9,193 bases of DNA, from contig JAFRWH010000291.1 in the NCBI GenBank assembly GCA_017438085.1, positions 1-9,193 of the forward strand. The letters run 5' to 3'. Numbering within the stretch: the first letter of the stretch is position 1; every line of letters starts with the position of its first letter. The notes under the pieces are model-generated. The model was not told where the DNA came from. It ran no database searches and saw only the letters and a list, made by a program, of their open reading frames with translations. Position numbers and translations under genes: made by a program. Positions 1 through 6,961 of this stretch are shown piece by piece. The DNA comes from Bacillota bacterium (GTDB lineage: Bacteria; Bacillota_A; Clostridia; Peptostreptococcales; Anaerovoracaceae).

Positions 1-776
1 GCTATCTTGTAGCCCTCGGTGCAGTGTTCCAGAGCGTATCTGAGCTTGAACTCCTCGCATACTCTCATTGCGGTAGCTATATCGTCCACTCTGTGGCAGT
101 GGATGCGGCACAGCATTTCTCCGCGGACCACAGGAACCAGAGCATCCAGCTTGTTGTCGAATTTCGGAGCCTTCGAAGGATCCTCTTCAGCGGCCTTCAG
201 CGCATCGGAATACTCCACGGCTCTGCGGAGAGTATCCCTGAGTATGGCAGCGGTGCCCATGCGGGTCTTGATCTTTCCTGTCTGGGAATAAACGCCCTTG
301 GGGTTCTCGCCAAGAGCCATCTTCATGACCTGAGTTCCGGGTATCATCATATCGTCTGCAGTCGGACGATCCGCAAGCTTGAAAGCAGCGCCCTCGCCTC
401 CTATGACATTCGCAGAGCCCGGAAGCACCATGGCTGTGGTAAAGCCTGCGCGGCGCGCCCAGTCTATGGCCATCCCTTCAGGATAAAAAGCATCTATCAC
501 CCTTACCTGCGGGGTGACAGGGTCTATGCCTTCATTGGTATCTCCGCTGTTTGCGCCTCTCATCTGAGGCTCGCCAAGCAGAGTTATGTGGGTATGGGGC
601 TCAACAAAGCCGGGAAGCACCCACTTTCCCCTGGCATTGATCACTTTTGCGCCCTCGGGGACCTTGATATCCTCCCCTACTGCCTTGATTTTGCCGTCCT
701 CGGCAATGACTGTCGCCTTTTTATATACCTTTCCGGTGCCGTCGTAGACTTTTCCGTTGGTTATAGCAAGTATCAT
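1..776 (-). CDS. Metal-dependent amidohydrolase (imidazolonepropionase-related family), C-terminal part cut off by window edge
   Basis: The reading frame is open from the ATG at 776 to the window edge: 258 codons are visible and the C-terminus is missing. The start is supported by an AAAGGAG ribosome binding site 7 nt upstream. Residues 1-58 form the small beta-sandwich typical of amidohydrolases (MILAITNGKVYDG, then GKWVLPGFVEP). The metal-binding HxH follows at H61/H63 (PHTHIT). Further landmarks are SANVIGGEGAAFK (about 121-133), KMALGENPKG (152-161), IHCHRVDDI (225-233, with H226 and H228) and EHCTEG (H251), all in the order expected for the COG1228-type amidohydrolase branch. These enzymes usually have about 380-400 residues, so roughly two thirds is seen. 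They are cytoplasmic hydrolases of cyclic or linear amide/C-N bonds; the substrate cannot be told from sequence. The gene follows the C26 pair on the same strand but behind a terminator, so it may be a partly uncoupled member of that unit. The family call is firm, the specific reaction unknown. Confidence 0.88.
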   Translation of the reverse strand, partial: MILAITNGKVYDGTGKVYKKATVIAEDGKIKAVGEDIKVPEGAKVINARGKWVLPGFVEPHTHITLLGEPQMRGANSGDTNEGIDPVTPQVRVIDAFYPEGMAIDWARRAGFTTAMVLPGSANVIGGEGAAFKLADRPTADDMMIPGTQVMKMALGENPKGVYSQTGKIKTRMGTAAILRDTLRRAVEYSDALKAAEEDPSKAPKFDNKLDALVPVVRGEMLCRIHCHRVDDIATAMRVCEEFKLRYALEHCTEGYKI

Positions 777-783
777 GTTCGTA

Positions 784-790
784 CTCCTTT
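784..790 (-). promoter_or_regulatory. Ribosome binding site of the amidohydrolase
   Basis: The minus strand reads AAAGGAG 7 nt before the ATG at 776. It fixes the start and lies only 12-13 nt downstream of the preceding terminator T-tract, so no separate promoter fits between them. Confidence 0.8.
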
Positions 791-802
791 TCATCGCAAA
801 CT

Positions 803-833
803 ATAAAAACCCATGGGCATCAGACCCATGGGT
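803..833 (-). terminator. Intrinsic terminator (possible attenuator) after the C26 pair
   Basis: On the minus strand a perfect 9-bp stem, ACCCATGGG / CCCATGGGT (825-833 and 809-817) with a 7-nt loop, is followed directly by TTTTTAT. It begins 10 nt after the stop codon of the upstream C26 gene. Each arm contains the self-complementary octamer CCCATGGG, so the arms are also direct repeats. A run of seven T on the other side (837-843) could let it work on the plus strand too. Because the next gene's ribosome binding site starts about a dozen bases later, it may set the level of read-through into the amidohydrolase rather than end the operon. Confidence 0.85.
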
Positions 834-842
834 ACAGTTTTT

Positions 843-1568
843 TTACACTTTCTTATATCCCTTGCCGTCCCTTACTTCGCCGGCGATGCGGATGAAGTCA
901 GCGAAAAGCTTGTCGCCGTCAGCGCCTTCAGCGGGGAATACATTGTCGCCCCTCATGCGTTCGGGGTGGAACTGGTAGCCGAAAATAGGCAGAGATTCGT
1001 GCTCTAAAGACTCGCAGTTGCCCTGAGGAGATACTGAAGTGATCTTAAGGCCGTCGCCCAGCTTGTTCACATGGAAATTATGATAGCTGTTGACGTAGAT
1101 ATTGTCGCCCCAGAGCCTTTCGATAACGGAACCGGGCTCAGTCTTGATGCTGTGAGCAGTCATCATATGGCCAACTCCGCTTGTCTCCTGCAGATCCAGG
1201 AAGAGAGTGCCGCCCTCGCAGCAGTTTATCTTCTGGTGGCCTTCGCATATGCCCATGATGGGCTTTCCGGCTTTCTTGAAGGCTTCGTAGATGCGGCTCT
1301 GGAACTCATCGCGTCTGGAACCGCCCTGCTGAGCAAATTCGATTGGTATGCCTGCCAGAGGCTTGAAATTCATAGCTCCCGGGAAAAGCAGACCATCGGC
1401 CAGCTCAACATAATCGTCGATGCAGGTGATGTCAAGAGGCATCATGGGGATGCCGCCGTTGCCGGCGATAGCCCACTCGTAGGCCTTTGTGAGCATCATG
1501 CCCTGAGAATAGAACTGAAGATCCGTGCAGGGACCCCAGGCGATCAGAATAATAGGCTTCTTTTCCAT
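843..1568 (-). CDS. Peptidase C26 / gamma-glutamyl-GABA hydrolase-like class-I glutamine amidotransferase, catalytic residues present
   Basis: This 241-aa protein has the length and layout of the PuuD-like C26 family, cytoplasmic hydrolases that cleave gamma-glutamyl amide bonds. Seen directly: an N-terminal strand (PIILIAWGP), the ADGLLFPGAMNFKP segment (57-70) at the place of the usual LLLPGGxDxxP oxyanion loop, the nucleophile elbow GICEGHQKIN with C108, the VNSYHN substrate-side segment (159-164), and YQFHPE with H201 and E203 completing the Cys-His-Glu triad. Two unusual details are alanine for the second glycine of PGG and CEGHQ where most relatives have CRGxQ. No signal peptide is present. 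The ATG at 1568 has AAGGAG 8 nt upstream, lying inside the last codons of the preceding C26 gene, whose stop is only 3 nt away, so the two are probably translationally coupled. The exact substrate is unknown and could be a gamma-glutamyl amine, a folate polyglutamate or a peptide. Confidence 0.88.
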   Translation of the reverse strand: MEKKPIILIAWGPCTDLQFYSQGMMLTKAYEWAIAGNGGIPMMPLDITCIDDYVELADGLLFPGAMNFKPLAGIPIEFAQQGGSRRDEFQSRIYEAFKKAGKPIMGICEGHQKINCCEGGTLFLDLQETSGVGHMMTAHSIKTEPGSVIERLWGDNIYVNSYHNFHVNKLGDGLKITSVSPQGNCESLEHESLPIFGYQFHPERMRGDNVFPAEGADGDKLFADFIRIAGEVRDGKGYKKV

Positions 1569-1571
1569 GGC

Positions 1572-2426
1572 TTATGCTCCTTTTCTGCAAAGCTGCACAA
1601 AGTAATTGAAGATGGGGTTATCTGTGGGACGCTCCACCTGGCTGTCGGTGGGCATTCCGGGCACCGGGGACTTGGTTTTGACAGACTCCATGAATGTGGC
1701 CATTTTTGCCAGCAGCTCAGGTGTGGGTTCGGGTGGATCCACCAGGTCCTTGTGGTTCAGATAATTGATGTCGTCGTCTGTCTTGTATGTCTCGGGGTGC
1801 CAGAGCACGCCGAATACTGGCAGGCTTTCGTGCTCTACGGCTTCGATTATGCCGTCCTCGCTCTTTGCGACGCACTTCAGTCCCTTGCCCAGGTTCTTGA
1901 TAGCCTGATTGTTGTAGTTGTTGACGGTGATCTCAGTTCCGAGCAGCTCTGCCAGCTTGCTTCCTTCTGCCAGGCTGACTTTGTAGCTTCCCGCTATGGG
2001 ATGATCGATGTTCAGTTCCTGCTTCAGGTCCTGATACATGGTACCGCCGAGAGCCACATTGATGATCTCCATGCCTCTGCCAATGCCAAACACCGGCTTG
2101 CCGGCTTCTATGAAGGCCTTGCAGAGAGAAAGCTCCAGAGAGTCTCTCGTAAAGGAAAGCTTCATATCGTCCGGGGTCTTGGCGTCCTTGTTTTTGTAAA
2201 CGTCATTGTAGCGGCCGGGGTGGATATTCCAGATACCGCCGCTGATAAGAAGTCCGTCCGCCATTTCAGTGTATTCGTTGAAATACCTGGTCTCCAGCGG
2301 ACAGATGGGAGTGGCGCCTGCTCCTGCTACAGCTGTCTCATAGCTGCGCTTGAGCAGGTAAAAGGGTCTGTGCATCACAGGATCGACGTACTCGTCCGGT
2401 GTGATAAGGATCAATGGCTTTTTCAT
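1572..2426 (-). CDS. Peptidase C26-family protein lacking the catalytic cysteine (probable pseudoenzyme)
   Basis: The chosen start gives 284 aa. The ATG at 2426 follows a GGAGG ribosome binding site by 5 nt; an upstream in-frame ATG at 2453 would add nine residues but would put that site inside the coding region. The fold is clearly C26: KPLILITPDEY at the N-terminus, ADGLLISGGIWNIHP (about 56-70), GKPVFGIGRGMEIIN (109-123), NVALGGTMYQDL, and FGVLWHPET with H210 and E212. The nucleophile position of the GICRG elbow is glycine (G116, codon GGC at 2079-2081). The usual SxHHQ loop reads NNYNNQ, so a second active-site element has changed as well. After WHPE there is an extra stretch of about 50 residues, rich in Pro, Asp and Lys, before the last helix (FNYFVQLC). 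The frame is intact and codon use is like that of its neighbours, so it is not a decayed gene. It may regulate, stabilise or pair with the active homologue downstream, or bind a ligand without cleaving it. Confidence 0.85.
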   Translation of the reverse strand: MKKPLILITPDEYVDPVMHRPFYLLKRSYETAVAGAGATPICPLETRYFNEYTEMADGLLISGGIWNIHPGRYNDVYKNKDAKTPDDMKLSFTRDSLELSLCKAFIEAGKPVFGIGRGMEIINVALGGTMYQDLKQELNIDHPIAGSYKVSLAEGSKLAELLGTEITVNNYNNQAIKNLGKGLKCVAKSEDGIIEAVEHESLPVFGVLWHPETYKTDDDINYLNHKDLVDPPEPTPELLAKMATFMESVKTKSPVPGMPTDSQVERPTDNPIFNYFVQLCRKGA

Positions 2427-2431
2427 AAGCT

Positions 2432-2436
2432 CCTCC
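2432..2436 (-). promoter_or_regulatory. Ribosome binding site deciding the start of the first C26 gene
   Basis: GGAGG on the minus strand ends 5 nt before the ATG at 2426. The upstream in-frame ATGs at 2453 and 2438 show no comparable site, so the shorter 284-aa product is preferred. Confidence 0.75.
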
Positions 2437-2463
2437 ATTCTGTGTGAAAACATTATTGTTGAT

Positions 2464-2510
2464 ATTTTAACACAAAAGCTCTGTATATGTATATCAAAAT
2501 GCGATGTAAA
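2464..2510 (-). promoter_or_regulatory. Candidate promoter(s) of the C26 pair
   Basis: Two readings are possible on the minus strand. One is TTTACA (2505-2510), a 17-nt spacer and TATACA (2482-2487). The other is an extended -10 box, TGT-TAAAAT (2464-2472), closer to the gene. Both lie between the terminator of the surface-protein gene and the start at 2426, giving a short 5' leader. Neither matches the consensus perfectly; this is inference from sequence only. Confidence 0.45.
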
Positions 2511-2525
2511 AATGCCTGACAGAAT

Positions 2526-2555
2526 AAAAAACCGGAAGGTTTTAAGCCTTCCGGT
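2526..2555 (-). terminator. Intrinsic terminator of the 1390-aa surface-protein gene
   Basis: A perfect 9-bp stem, ACCGGAAGG / CCTTCCGGT, with a 7-nt loop is followed on the minus strand by TTTTTTATT. It starts 27 nt after the stop codon at 2583 and separates this gene from the C26 pair. Confidence 0.9.
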
Positions 2556-2582
2556 AGATTCTGAGTTTTTCTTTTTTCAGGA

Positions 2583-5500
2583 CTACTTATCCAGGAATCT
2601 GCACAGTATCGCAGCCAGTTCAGCGCGGTTGGCTGTATCCTGAGGAGCAAGGCGGGTGCTGCTCTTTCCGTCCACAATGCCGTTTTCGACAGCCCAGGCC
2701 ATTGGCGTAACAGCATAAGCGCTTACTTCAGCTTTATCGCTGAATCTGTCGAGAACAGACTCAGAAGCCTCATCGGCCTTTCCTATGCTTTCAGCGTAGC
2801 GGTACAGCAGAGTCACCAGCTGCTCTCTTGTGATGTTCTGCAGCGGAGCAAAGCTGGTAGCGGTAACACCATCGGTTATCTCGTTTGCCTTAGCCCAGAG
2901 CACGGGATCGAAGAACCAGTCAGCTTCGTTAACATCGGTGAAGACATTCTCCGTATCTGCAGCGGGCTTTCCGGCCAGTCTGTAGAGAGTCATGGCGATC
3001 TGCGCCCTGTTGGAGGTTGCATAGGGCCTGAATGTTGCAGCAGAAGTGCCTTCCATTATGCCCTTATCACACAGTGCTCTTACATAATCGTAGAACCAGT
3101 CGCCCAGACCCACATCTTCAAAACCTGTGATCAGAGAGGAATCAAAACCGCTCAGGTAGATGTTCAGACTACTGAAGTAGGTGCCATCACCGTCCGACTG
3201 AGCCTGTACCTGGTGAGAATCGGCAAACTTCAGTCCTCCGATCATGGTATCTCTGCCTGCAAACAGCCAGCTTTCATTTTCCTTGCCGCTTACGGGCGCA
3301 GGCGCTCCGTTCACCAGGGGGTCGTTCCAGCAGATATCTACGCCGTACCAGTTTCCGTCCTCCATCTGAATCTGATTCCACATATGGTATTCGGGTGCAG
3401 CTCCAGCCTTTACAAAGGCATTTCCGCACTGGAGCATGCAGGGAACTCCCAGACGGTCGCAGAGAAGCTTGAAGGCTCTTGAGTAGCCATCGCAGACGGG
3501 GCCGTTAGTTCCTGTGCTTCCTGCAAGTGCACTTATGGACCTGTGTGGTATGTAGCCTATCGTGGTAAGATCCGGGGTCCTGTTGTATTCGTTGTTCAGA
3601 GTGAGCCACTTGTTGAGAGCCTGGACCTTGGTCTTGCGGTCGGCATTTGCCGGAATGGAAGCGGTGACGCTTGCCAGTATTTTAGCGGCAGAGTCATCCC
3701 TCAGCTTGATACCGGCTTCCAGGCTGCCTGCAGCCTTGTAATCAGGCTGAAGCATGTTGAAGTCCTTGTCATCCGCAAGAACAAGGAAGAAGTAAGCCGT
3801 AGACTTATCGCCCTTAGTGACGGATGTCACACGTACCTTAGTGCTTCCGGTAAGCCAGAACACTTCGGGATGGTCCATATCGAATGCCACGAAGCTTGCG
3901 AAAATATTGCTCTTTAAAGTTTTGGCTTCGGCTTCGTAATTGGCAGCCTTTTTATCGAGGCTGGTAACGTAGATGCCATTGAAAGCAGTGGTACGAACCA
4001 CATCTCCGGGCTTGAGTTCTGCATACTTTATGGTCTTATCCGCCGTGGCGGGGTTGACATTGTAGAACTCTGACCCTGCGGTAGTGCCAGCTTCGATAAT
4101 AGATAATGTATTACCGTCAGCGAGGCAATTCGGAGCCACATAATCAGCCTCTTGTACATTGGTGACATCGTAATCATCCTGCTCGGAAGCATTTACAGTT
4201 GGCAGGGTGAAGACAGCTCCCATAAGATCGGTATCCTGAAGACCCAAAGCTTCGCCTGCTACGATATCGGTGATCACATCCAGTTTTTCATAGACCTGAT
4301 TATTTACTGAAGTGGGGTCCTCGCTCCTTCCATAGTAGCTGTAGTCCTGCTGAGTAGGATCCGCAGCATCCGGTCCTGCATCTGAAGTATCTAAAGTGAT
4401 GCTTCTGCCGTTCGCATCAACCAGAGTGACAGACTTGTTGTTATCCTCGTCCGGAACAGATGTCGGCGGAGTGTAGTCGTCATCGTCATCATCGTCATCT
4501 TCTGGCACCAGTCTGGCTATGGGCTCTTCTTCGATGTGGGAGTCATCGATATTGCAGACGCGTCTCTTGAGGCCTTCTGCTGTGTATGAGGGCTCCGTAA
4601 CAGTCGTCCACTCGCCCCAGTCGTGAGCCTCATCATCGATCGGGGTGATGGTGTCCGCCAGATCTATCTGGTCGTTTCCTTCCTCGTCGCTGTAGTAAAG
4701 ATCGCACTCGGAGCAGTGCCAGTATTCCACACTTCCTTCAGCAGAGCAGGTAGCTGCTACAGCATCATGATGTTCCATATCATGAGCCAGTCTGGGGATA
4801 GTTACAGTATCGCTCTGATCTGTGAATGCCGCATTGCTGAAGCTTGCGGAATATTCGTATTGTCCGTCTGCGAGGCATGTGGCGGGAGTCTCTGTAAGGA
4901 TGGCAATAGCTGTTTCAGTCTCCATATGACTTGCATCGCGGCTGCATACTCTTGTTGCCGTGCACTCACTGTGATCGTCAGACCATACATAAGTCGGTTC
5001 GCCCCAGTCGTGACCTAAAGCTACTCCTGTCACATCCTTTGTCTGATCCGCAAACAGAGTATTGCTGAATGTTGCTGTATATGTGGTATTGCCGGGAACA
5101 TCGCAGGTAGCTGTGGTTTCGTCTATGCTGGTAGCTACAGTCTCTGCGATATCATGACCGCAGTCAGAATTAGTGCAAATGATCAGTGCAGTCACCTGGC
5201 TGTTATCTGTGCTCCACTCGTAGGTTGGTGTACCCCAGCTATGCTCTTCAGAAAGATAGCCGGCTACATAATCAGCATTAGCTTCTACATCCACCACTTC
5301 CGGTGTCCAGGCCTTAAATATGTAATGATAATCATCATCAGCAGCCTTTTCCGGCGTCGGTGGGTGGAGCGCTGTATATGCAGTGCCGTAAATCGCTGAT
5401 TCAGAACTCAGTAGCGTAGTGCCGTCTTCATCGTACCAGTTGATGGTGTACTGGATATCCTGATATGTGGCTGCTAAGCTTACACTGGAGTCCGGCATAG

Positions 5501-6755
5501 AGAATGATGTGGCTGATGCGTTTTTGTTTGCTAAGGTCACATCACCCAAATCAATGGTCCACTCTTTGAATTCCTTATGGATCTCGGGGGCATCAGCCTC
5601 TATGTTGACCTGCGTTCCCTCGGTAGCTTCTGTTATTGGCGTATTTCCATATTTCGAGCTACCATTGGTCACGGTGATAGGATAATAGGTATAGTCTTTT
5701 ATAACAAATTCAGTTTTCTTCTCACTGCTGGAACGATCAAGGAATTGAACTTCATAATTATTCGGGTTCGCAACGACTTCTGTAGGAAGTTTAGGACTGG
5801 AATCATTGTTGAAATTATCCGCAATAGACTCCGCCAGATCCGCGTTACCCGCGACAAAGCTTGTGAGCCCTGTCATTTCGATCTGCGAACCGCTGTCCAA
5901 GCGAAGAGATGAACTGCTGTGTCCGCCTATATAAATATCACCTGAAAGAATCAGAGTGTTGCCGCTTCCGGATAAACTCACACATTCTGAAGCCAATGAT
6001 CTCCAGTAAAGGCAATAATTACCGTAGGAGCATTCATCTATGATGTCCTGACAGTAAACACTGGCTTCATCGCTTATCGTCAGCGTGCCTGAATCACTGT
6101 CATTCATGATAGCACAATCGAAAGAACCGGGACCTTTTATGGTAATGTACTGGTTTGTTTTTATAGTGCCAAACCGGACATCCATTTCATTCAGATCGAA
6201 TATGATATCATGATCAGTAATGGTCATATTTCCGTCTTCTGTGATCGGTCCATAAAATGTGATCGTCTCTTCATCGCCGCCGTAGGTATCTATATATTCC
6301 AGCGCGTCTGACAATGAATCAAAATATACATCAGAATCAGGAAGAGCTCCGCTGACTTTTATAGGATACTGTGCAAACCAGGCGCTGATCTCGACATTCT
6401 GAGAAGGCATGGTGAACATATATATATCAACATCGGATTCTTGTATGCTTCCGCTGAAACTTGAATCAGCAAGATAAGCAGGATTCGTATTGAATGAATC
6501 CAGATACCAGCCTTCAGGATGTATTGCTTCCAACACTACGTCTGTTCCCTCATTTGCATAATCCAGATAAGGATCATCCGCAGAATACAGACCTATATCC
6601 CGAATCCTTATTTGAAAATCGGTATCAGATCCATTATTAATGGTGATTGAGTAATCACCAGTCAGCGCATACACCGGCTGTGCGCTCAGGGGGACCATGC
6701 AGATCAACAGACACAGCGTCAGTGCCAGTGATATAAATTTCCTTTTCAGTTTCAT
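2583..6755 (-). CDS. Secreted SLH-domain surface protein with transglutaminase-like domain (1390 aa)
   Basis: The start at 6755 is backed by AAGGAG 7 nt upstream. Residues 1-30 are a signal peptide (MKLKRKF, a hydrophobic stretch, cleavage near VYA|LT). Then come an InlB-like beta repeat (about 33-130); a strand-rich region resembling a right-handed beta-helix (about 135-330) with several cysteines and GDIYIGG at 272-278; two more InlB/MucBP-like beta modules (about 356-432 and 434-500); Trp/Cys repeats (505-749); an Asp-rich linker (753-760); and a transglutaminase-like domain. That domain's triad is C1088 (GPVCDGY), H1124 (EYHMWN) and D1140 (YGVDICW), in the standard order. Three SLH repeats (about 1211-1262, 1272-1322, 1335-1388; SNRAQ, ITREQ, ANRAE) should hold the protein on the cell wall through secondary polymers. 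The enzyme is probably an extracellular thiol enzyme, either cross-linking Gln-Lys or cleaving peptides; sequence cannot decide. The gene has its own promoter and terminator and lies next to a paralogue (6962..9193). Confidence 0.92.
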   Translation of the reverse strand: MKLKRKFISLALTLCLLICMVPLSAQPVYALTGDYSITINNGSDTDFQIRIRDIGLYSADDPYLDYANEGTDVVLEAIHPEGWYLDSFNTNPAYLADSSFSGSIQESDVDIYMFTMPSQNVEISAWFAQYPIKVSGALPDSDVYFDSLSDALEYIDTYGGDEETITFYGPITEDGNMTITDHDIIFDLNEMDVRFGTIKTNQYITIKGPGSFDCAIMNDSDSGTLTISDEASVYCQDIIDECSYGNYCLYWRSLASECVSLSGSGNTLILSGDIYIGGHSSSSLRLDSGSQIEMTGLTSFVAGNADLAESIADNFNNDSSPKLPTEVVANPNNYEVQFLDRSSSEKKTEFVIKDYTYYPITVTNGSSKYGNTPITEATEGTQVNIEADAPEIHKEFKEWTIDLGDVTLANKNASATSFSMPDSSVSLAATYQDIQYTINWYDEDGTTLLSSESAIYGTAYTALHPPTPEKAADDDYHYIFKAWTPEVVDVEANADYVAGYLSEEHSWGTPTYEWSTDNSQVTALIICTNSDCGHDIAETVATSIDETTATCDVPGNTTYTATFSNTLFADQTKDVTGVALGHDWGEPTYVWSDDHSECTATRVCSRDASHMETETAIAILTETPATCLADGQYEYSASFSNAAFTDQSDTVTIPRLAHDMEHHDAVAATCSAEGSVEYWHCSECDLYYSDEEGNDQIDLADTITPIDDEAHDWGEWTTVTEPSYTAEGLKRRVCNIDDSHIEEEPIARLVPEDDDDDDDDYTPPTSVPDEDNNKSVTLVDANGRSITLDTSDAGPDAADPTQQDYSYYGRSEDPTSVNNQVYEKLDVITDIVAGEALGLQDTDLMGAVFTLPTVNASEQDDYDVTNVQEADYVAPNCLADGNTLSIIEAGTTAGSEFYNVNPATADKTIKYAELKPGDVVRTTAFNGIYVTSLDKKAANYEAEAKTLKSNIFASFVAFDMDHPEVFWLTGSTKVRVTSVTKGDKSTAYFFLVLADDKDFNMLQPDYKAAGSLEAGIKLRDDSAAKILASVTASIPANADRKTKVQALNKWLTLNNEYNRTPDLTTIGYIPHRSISALAGSTGTNGPVCDGYSRAFKLLCDRLGVPCMLQCGNAFVKAGAAPEYHMWNQIQMEDGNWYGVDICWNDPLVNGAPAPVSGKENESWLFAGRDTMIGGLKFADSHQVQAQSDGDGTYFSSLNIYLSGFDSSLITGFEDVGLGDWFYDYVRALCDKGIMEGTSAATFRPYATSNRAQIAMTLYRLAGKPAADTENVFTDVNEADWFFDPVLWAKANEITDGVTATSFAPLQNITREQLVTLLYRYAESIGKADEASESVLDRFSDKAEVSAYAVTPMAWAVENGIVDGKSSTRLAPQDTANRAELAAILCRFLDK
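3315..4073 (-). repeat. Duplicated transglutaminase module, copy in the 1390-aa protein
   Basis: This segment encodes residues about 895-1147 and aligns nearly without gaps to 7601..8353 in the neighbouring gene, in the same orientation. Shared blocks include TAFNGIYVTSL, IFASF-AFD-DHPE, FWLTGSTKVRVT, NEYNRT-DLTTIG and GPVCDGYSRAFKLLCDRLG. Similarity is visible at nucleotide level too, so the pair is a potential site for recombination. Confidence 0.8.
4476..4499 (-). repeat. Poly-aspartate linker codons
   Basis: Eight consecutive Asp codons (residues 753-760), made of GAT/GAC triplets, separate the Trp/Cys repeats from the region before the transglutaminase domain. Such runs are prone to slippage, bind divalent cations such as calcium, and often act as flexible acidic linkers in surface proteins. 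Confidence 0.8.
4509..5243 (-). repeat. Tandem Trp/Cys repeats in the surface protein
   Basis: There are two full units of about 77 residues (505-581 and 582-657) and two shorter ones (658-710 and 711-749). The unit begins H-x-WG-x-PTY-x-W, then has a cysteine site, an ATC turn, Y-x-A-x-F-x-N and a closing DQ-V-LxHD. The cysteine sites differ: CTNSDCGH in unit 1, CSRDASH in unit 2, CSECD in unit 3 and CNIDDSH in unit 4. Units 1 and 3 keep a paired-cysteine (CxxC-like) site. Repeats of this look are common in Firmicutes surface proteins; no function is assigned here. Confidence 0.75.
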
Positions 6756-6839
6756 TGTTCTTCTCCTTCTACGAGATCCGTATGCGCCACTAAGCCGCTG
6801 CAGATATTACCCAAAAGAGCAAAATATTTATACATGTTA

Positions 6840-6868
6840 ATTATATCAACATAAACTTGTCAGGTCTA
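6840..6868 (-). promoter_or_regulatory. Promoter of the 1390-aa surface-protein gene
   Basis: On the minus strand TAGACC (6863-6868, four of six matches to TTGACA), a 17-nt spacer and a perfect TATAAT (6840-6845) preceded by TGA form an extended -10 promoter. The predicted 5' leader is about 75 nt to the ATG at 6755. Confidence 0.7.
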
Positions 6869-6910
6869 TAAGAAATTTCACCATATTATCGCGTTAAAGC
6901 GTTTTTCAGA

Positions 6911-6940
6911 CACAAAAACAACCGGGGCATAAAGCCCCGG
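6911..6940 (-). terminator. Intrinsic terminator of the upstream surface-protein gene
   Basis: A 7-bp GC-only stem, CCGGGGC / GCCCCGG, with a 5-nt loop is followed on the minus strand by TTGTTTTTGTG. It begins 21 nt after the stop codon at 6962. The T-tract is interrupted by single G residues but the stem is strong. Confidence 0.85.
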
Positions 6941-6961
6941 CTACTATAATACCAACTATGC

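Noticed and set aside
24..806. 260-codon open frame on the plus strand
   Set aside because: It is antisense to the amidohydrolase and is a by-product of that gene's codon bias; no recognisable motif is present.
1071..2447. 458-codon open frame on the plus strand
   Set aside because: It lies antisense across both C26 genes, whose minus-strand frames carry clear family motifs and good ribosome binding sites. Its translation shows no recognisable domain and it crosses a gene boundary.
2427..2453. ATG at 2453 as the start of the first C26 gene
   Set aside because: It would bury the strong GGAGG site inside the gene and add residues (MFSHRMEEL) not seen at the N-terminus of C26 proteins.
4476..5243. 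DNA-level tandem repeat or CRISPR-like array
   Set aside because: The periodicity is in the protein, with units of about 77 codons that diverge at nucleotide level; there are no short identical repeats with spacers.
6756..6961. Riboswitch or small RNA in the gap between the two surface-protein genes
   Set aside because: Beyond the terminator, the promoter and the ribosome binding site, no extended conserved stem structure could be seen in the roughly 75-nt leader.
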